This document shows positions 48,467-60,302 of a stretch of 64,000 nt of DNA, piece by piece. Positions within the stretch are counted from its first letter, which is position 1; the number at the start of each line of letters is the position of its first letter. Made by a program: the position numbers and the translations under genes. The stretch is taken from the NCBI RefSeq assembly GCF_010093535.1, contig NW_022985175.1:930001-994000 (forward strand), given 5' to 3'. Source of the DNA: Lindgomyces ingoldianus. Its lineage: Eukaryota > Ascomycota > Dothideomycetes > Pleosporales > Lindgomycetaceae. The notes under the pieces were generated by a model. It did not search any database. It saw only the letters and a list, made by a program, of their open reading frames with translations, and was not told the DNA's origin.

Positions 48467-51400
48467 ATGGCGGGCGTCGACTTTGCGCGGCTGCGCATGA
48501 CGACAATGAATGACGGGCAAGATAGCGAAGTCACAGTGAATACGAGAGCACTCATCGACAAAGTGTTGGCCCGTTATTCGAGCGAACACACGACCCTCCG
48601 AGAGCTCATTCAAAATGCATCTGATGCTGGAGCTAGCACTGTGATTATCAGGTTCGATACAGATCCTTCCTTAAACGTGCCTGCGCCACAGACTTCCGAC
48701 AAGGCCGTGCTTCTCAAACACATTATTCAGCATCACACCTTGAAGCGATTAATTGTTTCAAATAATGGCCAACCGTTCTCGACAGCAGACTGGAGTCGAT
48801 TAAAGAGTATTGCCGATGGCAATCCCGACGAGACCAAAATTGGGGCTTTCGGCGTCGGATTTTATTCTGTATTTGCAGATTGCGATGAGCCTTTCGTTGT
48901 CTCCGGGGACAGGACAATGGTAACTACCCCAAGAATCAAATATGGCTTCGACCTCTAACATCCTATAGGCATTTTACTGGAAAGGTAATACATTATCAAC
49001 CAAGATTGCAACCTTTCCTTCAGGACAGGCAACTTCCAACACAACCTTTTCGCTCGACTATCGACAGGCGAATCCCGCAACTCCATCATATAACCCCTCC
49101 AAAATACCAAATCTTCCGACTTTGTGTCAATTCCTGGCCACCAGCTTGACTTTCGTTGGCCTTCAATCGATAGAACTTCACGTCGATGACGTCAAAGTCA
49201 CTTCTTTTACGAAGAAGATATCTCCCCCATCAGACATTCAAGTGCCCCAAGGATTGAGAACTGAGACCGAAGGAGGACTTATGCGTGTCAAGCAAGTTAC
49301 TCGCCAACACTCTCAGATAGATGCTGAATGGAAGAACGTTATTGCAACTGCCCAGGACCCGCCAAAGCGCGCCGCCGAATTGGTACATACCGAAGTGAGG
49401 AACGCAGGGTCGACTCTGAAGAGCTTTTTCTCCAAGTTCGCCAGCCAACCCACACCAGTACCTATGAGAATCAACAAACCTCTACCGGCCTTTGATAAAA
49501 CCTCGACATATGGTGATGACATGTCTGGAGATTCGAAAGGTACCATCTTTCTGCAAGTCTTTACGGTTGAGGTTGAGACTCGCGTTTCTCGGAGTTTTGC
49601 TGCTGAAATCGAGCGTGCGACGAAGAAGCCACCGCCACGAAAAACTAAAATTGCTCTCCTCACGTCTCCGTACCATGACCCATCAACTTCTTTGTCACTA
49701 GGATCGGGAACGACGGCTGAGCTCGCATCCAAAGTATTCGCCGAAATTCTCCCTACCAACGCCGGCAGGATCTTCATTGGTTTCCCCACCGCTCAAACAA
49801 CTGGATTCCTTGCGCACATATCAGCTCCGTCGCTTATTCCTACTGTTGAGCGGGAAAATGTTGATATGAACGCTCGCTACATAAGCACATGGAATATCGA
49901 GCTTCTCCGGGTCGCTGGGTTAGCGTGTCGGATCTCATATGCTTCAGAGATGGCAACAATTAAAGAGAAAGTTCATGATACCCCGATAGCGGCCCTGATC
50001 CCCCAGGCAGTGTATACTTTCCAACAATATACTGCTAATGCATCTCATCCATCTACTTTACTAGGAGAAACGATCGAGGAAGCCTTTTGGAATTGCTCAA
50101 AGGAGCGCACGATCGACATACTATCTTCGAAAGGTATCCTACCTAGTCGGTACGTCCGCATGCCCGCAGAGACTCTAAGTTTCTTGGGGGAAGTCCCTAT
50201 GGTGCCCCAAGAACTCGCGACTGGAGCGGTAACATTTATGGTTAAGCTTCATGAGCGCGGCTTCATCTCCGAACTAACGATGGCGGACATCCGCCAAGGA
50301 CTCGAGTCTAGAGCATTGAACGAAGAGGAACTGATGGAATTCTTAAAATGGTGCGGTGCCAAAATAGAGAGCAAAGAGATTGATGCTCTAGGAGTCCACA
50401 GTCTGTTTGACATCACAGTGGCAAATATCGGGCTCACACCTGGAGACACTACAGTCGGCAAGATCCTTCAGCTAGGCAACATAAAAACCTACGTGAATGC
50501 GTCCCGGATCACGCCTACCTTACCAACTCCTCCAGACACGGTTCCATTCGCTTTCTCGAAATCAATTCCCCCCAAGCAACTGCAGATGTTTGGTTGGACC
50601 GAACTTTCCATGGTTCGATGGCTTCAATTTATGACAACTGCCCCACTGCTTCAAGAACTAGTCATATCCGATAAACTTGCGTCACAGGTGCTTGGTCTGA
50701 CAGCGAAGAGTTGGGATCAACTTGATGGTGCTTCAAAAGAAGCTATCATCAACATTTTAACCCCTCATACCATTATGCCTACCAAAATGGGCATGCGGCG
50801 GCCGCAAGATGCGTATTTTCCCACTGTCAAATTATTCGAGGATTTGCCTACAGTCAAACCCTTCACGGGCTCAAAAGACAAGTTTCTGCAAGCTCTGGGG
50901 GTTCGAAAAACGGTCGACTTGCCTATGGTCTTCGACCGTATGAGGACGCAGGATCCTAATCAGGCTGAGAAAGCGTTATGGAATCATGAAGATCTTATTC
51001 GGTATTTCGCGTCCGTCATGGACGAGCTACCCAAGAAGGATCTAGATCGACTGCGGCTAACCCCCTTTCTTCCTGGAGAAGGCCAGACGGTGCAACAGGG
51101 TCAGTTGTTCAAGGCAGAAGATTTATATGCACCAGACCAGGCAATACTCTCCCTAGGACTTACTCAGGTGAAATTGCCTTTTGAATTCCGCCCAAATACG
51201 CGAGAAGGCATGCTGTTGGTTCGATTAGGCTTAAAGCAGTGGCCCGGTAGCCCTACGATTGCTACCATTCTGCATCACGCTGGAAAATCAAATGACAGGC
51301 CATTGTACACGCTCGCCATGGAATATTTTTTGCAGAACCACTACCGACATGGATACGCAGCCGAAATTAAACAACTCGCGTCCATCACACAGCCAATTTT

Positions 51401-53657
51401 ACCGACCGAACAAGTGCCTTTCCCCACACTTGTGGCACCTTTCCAATGCTTCACTAACGAGCACGCTGCGTGTTTAGGTTATCCGATACTCAGGTCAGAT
51501 ATAAGGCCCCACGCGGACAAATTCGGAATCCAACGAGATCCAGACATTAAAGACTGCATTCAGAAGCTGCTCAAGCAACCTCCGAGAAGCAAGACGGACG
51601 CTGAAATGCAATTTGCTTATCTTGCGAGTCGCTCGGGCGACCTTGACCAGCACCAATCCTTGATGAATGACATTTCCTTTGCCAGGATCGTGCCAGTATT
51701 CCGCAAATTTTATATAGACCCAGACTCTAGTGGATTTGAAGACCATAAGAAACAGCAAACTGGGAAGGCTGAACTTCGTATTCATCACTATGATCCGCCT
51801 GAAACTGTGTTCGTGGGGCGGGATCAAGATTACAAAGGTATTCTTGATTACGTGCAGTATGGTCCAGAAGCTACATCCTTTCTTCTCAAAGTTGGTGCCA
51901 AACATGAACCAAGCAGCCACGATTTGGCAATGCTCTTGTCAAAAAACCCATCAAAGTTTCTGAACACAATTGGCCATGAACGGTACCTTGACCTGCTGAG
52001 GAAACTCGCAGACCATGCTGGCAATCTGTGGAAAGACAAAAACCTTGTACGGACTCTTGTTGCCTCTCCAATTCTTTTGGGCTACAAGGACATAAAGATG
52101 GAAGCGAAAAAGCTGGTTCCGGTTGAGGAGGATGATTTCGAAGATCTCGAAGACTCAGACGTTCAACGGGAGTGGTCTCTTAACAAAGCGGACCAGCTAG
52201 TAATTATCGACGAGGTTCATCACTACACCAAGTTCCGGGATTATGTCATTGCAACACCTCAAGATGACTTACTCGAGGAGTTTTATAGTCGCTTTGGAGT
52301 AAAGAAGATTTCAGACCTCGTCAAGAAGGATCAGCGTGTTGGCGTAATTGTTCGCGACCAGAGCCCGGCAATCAAATTGAAGAAGGATATCCTTGAGCGT
52401 GTCCGCCTCTTCTTACACGAATACGAGCGTGATGGATCATCCAAGAGTATACGGCACGATGGCCGATGGCTTGCCAGTAGCCTATCCGTTCAATGCGTCG
52501 CCGATATTACGATCAGATATTCCCTTGCAGATCGTGGTGTCGCTACATCAGAGCACAGGACTGCCGCCGAAGTTAAGCTTCGTGGTACTGGCCACACCCT
52601 TTACGTCACACCAAAGTATGACATCTATCAGGTGTCTCGAGAGTTAGTTCGCTTGATTCTTAGCAGGCCAAAGCAGAATGACGTTATTGCGCTTGAACGG
52701 ATCTTAACAGAATCTTTACGAAGGCTGCAAGAAAAGGGTATAAACGTCGAACGTATCCTCCGGAGGAAGGAGTATGAAGCTCGGATTGCCAAGCAACAGG
52801 AGCTTGAAAGGGAACATGAGGAGCAGCAGCGTCTTGCCGAACAACCGAAAAGTGGACTCATTCATTTAGAGACAGCCGAACCACCTGGAACACCGGAGAA
52901 AGGTATTGATATGCCTGGAGCTTTTGGCAGCCCCGAAAATAACAGCTTGGAACTCGCAGATAATCATCGTAGCTCCAGCGACAGAGGAGTCTTCAATAAT
53001 TGGGCTAGGAAACTAGGTCTGAAGAACACTCCCAGTCTATCTGGCACTGATGGACCTCAGATCAACAGAGACATTCAAGCGACGAGGACCAATATCCAGA
53101 ATGCTATCAAAGAATGCAGACCCACCAACATGCAAGTTGTCAAGAGCAAACACCACCAAGATCCTACTGAACTTGACAACGGCGGATATTGCACCGGGGA
53201 GCAGTGGGAGAACCTTTACAAAGCATTCACCATTCCATACTCTGGCCGACACGTCGATATCTACTTTGGCAAGCACCAGATAGAGAACCCTAAAGACCTT
53301 CAAGAGCCCTTGTCCGCCTTTCTACCTCTCGTTTTTGGGCTGGCGTCCATCTTTGGAGTCGACCCTGCAGCTGTCAGCATCTTCCTAGACAACAAATCTA
53401 ACACGGTGGCGTTCAACCTAAGTGGGAGTCTTTTCTTTAACTTGGCGTGGTTTATGGCGCTCCATCATGCTGCGTATGGCACGAGGGAGGGACGTCTCAG
53501 GGCGTTGGACTCTTGGTTTTTGACGTTTTCGCATGAATTAGCGCACAACCTTGTCGCGGATCACAATGCTCGCCACTCGTGGTATCAGCAGCAAATTGCC
53601 ATCGAGTACAGCCAGTCTTTTCGAGCTGCACTTCAGGGCTTTACTCAAGGGCTATAA
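48467..53657 (+). CDS. Large Hsp90-type ATPase-fold protein with DUF3684
   Basis: Two exons, 48467-48919 and 48969-53657, with one 49-bp intron; 1713 residues. Start GCCATGGCG is a strong context. The N-terminal 200 residues form a GHKL-type ATP-binding domain: the N-box-like ELIQNASDAGA, a short SNNGQPF segment and GAFGVGFYSVF as glycine-rich lid motif. This resembles sacsin and plant NO VEIN proteins. The remainder is the fungal DUF3684 region. A basic coiled-coil stretch (about RRKEYEARIAKQQELEREHEEQQ) lies near residues 1415-1440. The C-terminus contains FSHELAHNLVADHN, with an H-E-x-x-H arrangement. The family is widespread and conserved in filamentous fungi, with no settled function known to me; a chaperone-like role is inference. 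Its position head-to-head with Trs120 suggests ordinary housekeeping expression. Confidence 0.88.
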
Positions 53658-54506
53658 AAATGGCGAGGGTACTTGGCCAGTCCGGGTTTTATGTGAAGGT
53701 AGCCTAGTGTCGTAGAAATGGTTTCACAGGCTTCAGCTAGGATATTGAGGACGCTTCTGAGTAGATATTAGCGTCTTTGGACTGCATTGGATTGTACAAG
53801 GGCAGAATAGGAATACTTTCAGAGGTATTCAAAGATGGGTATTGCATACTGAAGCGGCTTTTCTTGTCTTTGGCTTCCTGCGAAATTCGCCTCTCTGTTC
53901 TCATCTCTTTATTAGTTTTTTGTCCTTCAAATCACATCTCAGTATATCACAATGCCCAGCCCGTTATGGAGCCCAATCAGCTTTGAAAGGTTACATTAGG
54001 TTATGTTGAGAGTTGTATTGCTGGTTTGGTATTCCAATGACTATCGCTTGGACGTTTCACTCTCTTGGTCTGTTCCACGTTTCTTTTCGGTATTTTCGGC
54101 ATAAAATACCATTCGCAGTCTCACCATGTCGACGTAACGAACTCCGTCGGCGATGCTTGATCACTTGTCAGTTACCCATATGATGTTAATGGGCTTTACC
54201 TTTCTAGTAGCGCTTGATTTGCTTGACGCTCCTTAGTGGTACGTTTGCTTTCATGTCTCGCATTTTTTCACAGTTAATATTATGAACCATCACAGGTGTG
54301 GCTACATATAGGCGAGTATTAACCGGATTCCTCGTCCATACCTACGCAAACATTTTACCCAAATGTGTGAAGGTAAAAATTGGACGGCTTTCTCCAATAC
54401 ACGCGAACATTTCTTAGCGCGGTACGCTCTTCAGAATCAAATTTCTACACTCGTACAAATACAGCATCCCACACAAGTCCAACTCATCCCAACCGTCATT
54501 CCCGAA
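53658..54506. other. Intergenic, no supported gene
   Basis: The 3' flank of the DUF3684 gene and about 800 bp without recognisable coding content. Confidence 0.4.
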
Positions 54507-54656
54507 ATGCGTCTCCACACCCTCGCCCTCCCCATCCTGTCCTTGGTCGCGGCCTTAATTCCCACCAACAACAACATCGCGCTGACGACTCCCGACGGCC
54601 CGAATACTCCTCTGACCTACTCCGAGGACTTTATTTGCATCCAAGGCACTCGATGA
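54507..54656 (+). pseudogene. Possible small secreted-protein remnant with premature stop
   Basis: ATG at 54507 opens MRLHTLALPILSLVAALIPT, which reads like a signal peptide, followed by 29 residues (TTPDGPNTPLTYSEDF and a cysteine) and a TGA at 54654-54656. The same frame then stays open for about 50 more codons (CMHATAFLGQMSVANVLDAV). The TGA could therefore be a mutated codon. On the opposite strand, 55000-54740 also contains protein-like frames with a canonical GTAAGT donor near 54880. Which strand was coding is unresolved. No family recognised. Confidence 0.25.
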
Positions 54657-55076
54657 TGCATGCATGCCACTGCATTTCTCGGTCAGATGAGCGTAGCGAA
54701 TGTCCTAGACGCAGTGGGTGGGAGATTGGTACCTAGTCAATACCACAAGATTGGCGCCAACAGATCATGCCATTTGCGGTTGACAAGACAGGCCATCCCT
54801 TGACATTTCCAGGAGCGGACCTGAAGTTAAGGATAAGCGTCGCTGTGGTGTTCTCCTTAATTCCAGAGGCGAGGAAACTTACATCACCAAACACCATATT
54901 CTTCAACTTATCCGGATGGTCTCCGAATCTAAAGGCCGAGTGATCCGCCGTTGGGCGTATTTACTTCCAGGAAGGTAGAGTTGGAGGACCTCATAGTAGC
55001 ATGGTGGGTTTATATGGGAGCGGGATTAGGAGAGGTTAAGTTGCGCTTTCTATAACGGTCCACAGCCCATCGTGAC

Positions 55077-56117
55077 AGTTCAGGATTTCCAACGGGCCGT
55101 ACTACGGTCCCTAAAAAGTGAACTGTAACGGCCACGTGTACAGTACGAACGTACCAAGTTCATAAGCCGCACCGTACGTTTAATGATGCCCTAGGTACAG
55201 TACTAATACATATTGTATTACCTTTTTAGAAAGTTTGTATAGCAATTCTAGAGGGTAGGGGTACTTTAGTAAGCAGTAAACCTGTTAGGGTTTTTCTAGG
55301 GCTCTAATTAGCTAAAAGTTTTGTAACGATACTTAGATCTCTTCCTAAGTGTTTTAATCCGTCTATCTGCAGTCTATTGTTAAAAATGCCTACTACTAAC
55401 TATTTTCCTTTGCAGAGTTGTTCATCTACGGGTATACCTCTATTGTCTGTTTTATGAGCTACGTCTGTCAGTATGGCTTACTGCAAAGGTAGTGGATAGC
55501 TATAACTATATTGTTTATCACCCACTAACAGTATACAGCTACTGCAGCACCTATGGGAGGCAGCTAGAGGAGCAGAAGGCTTGTTGTAGAGGTTATCTTA
55601 TACACCATGGCAGGAGGGTCCTCTGTGCACTGCCCTAGTTAACTGCTAGAGGCAAACAGTCTATCCTATCCTATCCTCTTTAAGATTGTCCTTAGTTTCC
55701 CTAGCTACTAGTTACAAGTGTGAGAGTCGTTTTAGCGCAGCTAGTTGTACAGTAACTAACAACTAACACCTATGAAAAAGTGCAATAATTAAGACTATTT
55801 AGCTCTAGAAGAACTAGCAACAGCATAAGGCAGTAAACGGCAAGCTTCTAGACCTCTCTGCTCTTATTACTAGAAAGAATTAGAGCTAATTAGACCGCAA
55901 TCTTATGTCTTTAGATGCCTATCATCTTAGATGTCTTAACTAGAGCACAGCGTACTTTAATTAAATTATACTACTTGTACAGATTACGTGGGCTGTAACA
56001 GTTACAATGCATACACCTACCTCTCTTCCTCCCTGTCGTACGAACGTACACAAAATCTCACCCGTACAGGCTTCAAATCGCTCAATCGTACAGTACTACG
56101 CCTCGTTAGAGGCCCTG
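55077..56117. mobile_element. Diverged hAT-like element, GTAC-rich ends
   Basis: An AT-rich, stop-filled block of about 1041 bp. It is flanked by the 7-bp direct repeat TCGTGAC (55070-55076 and 56118-56124); the preceding base is A on one side and G on the other, so an original 8-bp duplication is possible. The termini retain a partial inverted repeat: AACGGGCCGTACTACGGT on the left against AACGAGGCGTAGTACTGT on the right, about 14 of 18 matching. A further pair lies inside (AACTGTAACGGCC at 55121 and its inverted relative near 56003). Both ends are studded with GTAC-containing words (GTACAGTAC, GTACGAACGTAC), as in the better-preserved element at 62665. No transposase frame is seen. Confidence 0.45.
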
Positions 56118-56449
56118 TCGTGACTCTCGTTCTTGGAAATCATCACCCTGTGATACTTTCGGCCGGCCACAGTTGAGTGGCAGTCACTTAGGCTTACTAG
56201 AGACGGAGTGTGCGAGAGTTTGAGTGTGCGAGTCATTGAAACGTGCTCAATGAAAACAATAGTCACTTCCACTGGTGATTCGGAGTTCCATTCGTGTAGT
56301 TGGCGATACTGAAGCTCTCCAATGTACATACTGCTGGCCTGATTAGTAGCACACTTGCCTCAAGCACAACAAAATGCTTGCGTAATTTTAGTCAGGCAGA
56401 ATCATAGCCAACACCCAAAACGGTAGTTGCACTGGCTAAGACACTCTCA

Positions 56450-57060
56450 TACTCTTCTCAAGGCAATTTTTGGCCCAAGAGCGCTAGCATAAATTCGGCC
56501 ATGTTGTTGACCAGAATCTTCTCCTCTTCGCGGACCACATCGTTATCGGATCCTTTCCCGCTTTCACGTTCTTCTTGTCGCTCTACTAAGTCATCTATTT
56601 GGCCGAACTTGACCTCTTGCCATGGTGATAGATAGTAGGACGGTCACCCGTCTTGGATACCACTGTCATTGTTGTCAATCTCCAGCGCGAATTTCACTGG
56701 AAGCCGCCTATGGGTTCGTTATATATAACCATTGGGGAGTATTTTCGAGATGCAGGCCTGTACAGCAGTTCTTGGCCACTCTATTGAGCAACAATCTTAA
56801 GCCAATAGAATACAATATGCGATTGTTACCGCTTCCTAGTCGGGGTAGCATCAATTGTATTCGAGGGGCACTTGTGAGATTGTGGCAAAACCTCTCAATC
56901 GCTTCCACTTGACTTTCAGGGAATATGTACCTCCAACTAGCTGACGGACAAGGATAAGAGATAGTATGTAATAATCCTCTATTCCTTCCTTGTAAAACAC
57001 CATTTTATTATACTCCTCGTATGAAAACTCATGAGGGTCCACTAATCTGTCAACGCCGCT
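56450..57060 (-). pseudogene. Decayed gene remnant, family unknown
   Basis: The minus strand has successive protein-like segments interrupted by stops. These are DPHEFSYEEYNKMVFY near 57040, a 66-codon frame 56908-56708, KFALEIDNNDSGIQDG near 56660, and an acidic C-terminus-like stretch near 56610-56466 (FGQIDDLVERQEERESGKG, then NNMAEFMLALLGQKLP and a stop). I cannot assign a family. The alternative is several chance frames. Confidence 0.25.
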
Positions 57061-58705
57061 CTAAGACCATCTTCTCCTTTCTCTCTTCTAAACAATTCCT
57101 AATTGTCTCCTCCACAATCCTCCACCTCCACATAATGTTCACCACCTGACTTCGCCCATAGAAGTAATGAGGCCAACCATGTCCAACAAATCCAGTGGTG
57201 ACAATGCAAGTACATTGACACTGGAGCTGTAGCTGACAAGATTATGGAAGAGTTGTGTTGCAAAGTTGATAAGGGTTAATTAGATAATAAAGAGGCAGGC
57301 ATCGACCGTCCATATATTGGACTTGGGGTTAGAGAGTTGAGTTAGGGAAGGAGGCAGAGAGTGCAGATTAGGTGTAGAATATTTAGTGTTCTGTGTCAGC
57401 TCTTCCAGATTATAATATAGAGTAAGTGGGTTGATAAGGGCTAATCCATGTATCCTCACTAAATATCACTTATAAGCACGGCCTCTAGTTCATTCAATAC
57501 ATGAAATCCCCGTTTATTTGCTCCTAGCTGAAAAGAAACTACGCTAATTTTGGCGTCAGCTGGATTACGCTTAGGTTTCCGAAGGTTGACCGCGAGTTGC
57601 TTCAGGCTGTTGCAGATTGAAATGATATCTTGCAGTTGTGTAACAGCATGATAGAGGCCGCGCTCTGGCTAGTGGGTGCTGAAGAGAAGAGATGCAAATT
57701 CTTTCGATGGTGGATGATCCCACGGTTATCCAGCGGATCAACCTGAGCAATCGGCCATAAGCGAGGTTGAATTTCTTGAATCCACAATGACAACGCCACG
57801 TACTCTGAAATGTCCAAGAGCCTCAAGCTGATTGAAAAGGCATTGAGTTTGCCTTGGGTCCGAAGAAGGTGGAGCAAGGCCGAAGATGGAAAACAAAATT
57901 TTCGCTCAAAACACTCTCTAAGGAGTCTTTATCTGGGGCCTCTAGAAGGAGGGTTGAAGTTTTAGTCAAGCTTGAGTGCATCAGGACTCGAAGCCTATAA
58001 ATGTGGTTGAGAATTCCCTCTTGATGATAATAGATAAGGCTACCAATCTCTTTGCCGGTCTAGAGTGAAAACTATTAGCAATATCACCCCACAATAGAGA
58101 TGGGACGATTCGGTTCTAGGTTTGGCGCGCAAGTTGTAAATCAGCTAGGTTTTCTCTAGAACGAACCTAATTTGATTAGCGAACAAGCAGACTAGAAGAG
58201 TGAATTGTTAACATATTGAAGACTATTCGCTGCAGCACTTTGGGAAAGCAGTGATGGACCGATCGAGCGTGGTGGATTGCAATATTTACATACCAGGTAG
58301 TTTTATATGAGCATTGGAGAGGTCGTGAACACACCTGATGCGCAGGTGGCTACAGCACTGACAATCTATACGGCCTCACTATTGCATTGCCAGAGTCCCG
58401 TTATTAATTTGGATATTTATCGTACAATCGCGGACAGAAAACAACCGCATGCAATGGGCTAGCCGGCATGCGGAACGTAGATGTATAATAAGGGGATGCC
58501 CATCAGTGACGAAGTAGACCGCTAAAGAGCCGATGCGGTTTCCGGTATCGGTATTTAGCGCTTTCATTGATAACCGGTACATGTTTCGCAAGATGACAAA
58601 TGAGATAGAAAAACATCAGAGACTGAGATCACGAACCTCCTGCATAATGTAATTAAAAACCGCTACAAGGTCAAGGAGACTTACATCTAGGAGCCATTCA
58701 GAAGC
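57061..58705. other. Intergenic with a possible gene relic
   Basis: Minus strand 57880-57560 shows one frame with coding-like words (LFNQLEALGHFRVRG, LYHAVTQLQDIISICNSLKQ) broken by TGA, TAA and TAG, overlapped by a 91-codon ORF in another frame. No family recognised. The rest, rich in A/T, shows nothing supportable. Confidence 0.3.
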
Positions 58706-60011
58706 CTAGAGGCCTACGCTCCACCCATCCCTTCGAGCGCTTTGACGTACTCCCAGAATTGGAAGGCCTTCACGGGAGAGTTCCGCATTGACTTCATTGA
58801 GATGGTCTAGAAAACGCCCTTTGAATTCAGCCAGTTTATTTGGGTCGTTGGGATGAAGAGCTGGGCTTTGAAGCTCCCACTCAGTTAAAAGTAGCGGAAC
58901 CGAAATGTGGGACACGAACGCCAGAGTATCATCGCAGACTCTTGTAGGAACCAAGTCTTGAGTCGTAGCAGTCTTCCAGGTCCCATATGTCTCGCCGTAA
59001 GGCATATTACTAGTCTCGCAACTTAAGCCGCCAGGCTCAAGCACATGCGAGCTTCCCCCATAGGTACCATAAACTAGGCCCATAATTTCGGTGGACATGT
59101 TTCAATGTTAGTACGGAGGCCGGAACGTATCGCGTATGGATATCCATTTGGGGGTAAAAACCAGAAAATCGGCGAGAGATGCTCCTGGAACGACGGAACG
59201 GGTACTAAGGACGCAGTAGATAGTAGGATCTGCCTGATCGCACTCAACATTTGCCATATTGATAAAATTCTCGACCGCGTACTTGAAAAGAGAATAGTTG
59301 CTGTGCCAAGCAACTACATCGAATGGGGTATGCGGTTGCAAGTATGTGTGCAAGTTCCCAGCAAGCTTGTGCACAATTTCCCATCCTGATCCAGAATCGA
59401 TGTCAAAGCTTGCTACAACGTATTCGAAATCTCTTAGCAGAGCCACTTCGATCCTATTGGACCAAGCTCAGGGAGCTCATAATTAATGGAAGATGAGGGA
59501 GAAGCTTCAGGGAGAGGGAAAGGGTTCCACGCTTGCTGCGAGGGGTTGTATTCAACACGTTTGTTGGAGGACCCAAAGTAAGACTCCAGCTTTATCCGAA
59601 TTGTGAGCAAAGGTATACTAATAATGCAACCCGAGGACACAAATTATCGTTTAGGTTGCTCCTCGACAGCTCCCTGTGCGCTACTGATGACCGAATCCGG
59701 TACATCCACACATGTTGCAGGGCTTGTCTTATCGACACGAAGGATGATCCGTTGAGCTGCTCCTAGTACAAATCATACTTAACCAGCTGTGGGAAATTAT
59801 GTCCTCTTAGAAGCACGCCAGGGATTGACTCAGAAGCCAAATGATTGCCAAATCCACACTGACAGGAGTATGGGTCCGAAGCGGTAGGCGTGGTTGCGAA
59901 GGTTGATTGGGCGGTCGCACCTTCATCTTGGCGGAAAGAGTTGGCAAACACGGAAATGGCTCTTCGATTGGAGGAGACCCATATTTGATGTACCTCTGTT
60001 AGTAGTGTCAC
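58706..60011 (-). pseudogene. Homogentisate 1,2-dioxygenase pseudogene
   Basis: Segments in family order are clear. They are QCGFGNHLASESIPGVL, then EQLNGSSFVS and MYRIRSSVAH, then AWNPFPLPE, then ELPELGPIG, then FDIDSGSGWEIVHKLAG, HTPFDVVAWH and FRPPY, then STEIMGLVYG and VPTRVCDDTLAF. The family oxidatively opens homogentisate in tyrosine/phenylalanine catabolism using Fe(II). This copy is broken. It has no in-frame ATG, a TAG at 59763-59765, a frame change near 59440, and stops TAA (59108-59110) and TGA (59102-59104) around the first iron-ligand motif. Only about ten codons stand between FPLPE and ELPELG, where roughly 150 residues are normal. The third iron ligand, His in the MPHGET motif, is Tyr (58997-58999). 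Several lesions are C-to-T. It is divergent from the P450. Confidence 0.85.
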
Positions 60012-60302
60012 AGGGCGTCAAGAGCGGAACTGTGCTGGTCTGAAGTGCTTATCGATCGTCAGAGCCTCGCCATCTAATCTTATCTCGGTGGCGTCTCGGA
60101 GAATTGATTGCCTTGTTCAACTGGCGGGCCGTGTGCCGATGGCAGCAGTCGATCGAGAAGTTTAGCCACTTCATCCGCTGTGCACTGCAGCCCACAAATC
60201 CACTTCGCTCTCACGGTGGCTTACAGAAGGCTGTGTGTCTCATGTGAGTGCAGGTGGGCGGATTCGCCACAACTTGGCGAAGTTTAACACCTCAACACCG
60301 CC
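60012..60302. promoter_or_regulatory. Upstream region of the P450, shared with the dioxygenase pseudogene
   Basis: About 290 bp lie between the relic's 5' end and the P450 start codon. It should contain the P450 promoter. A CAACACCGCCATGG context marks the start; no TATA box is obvious. Confidence 0.4.
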
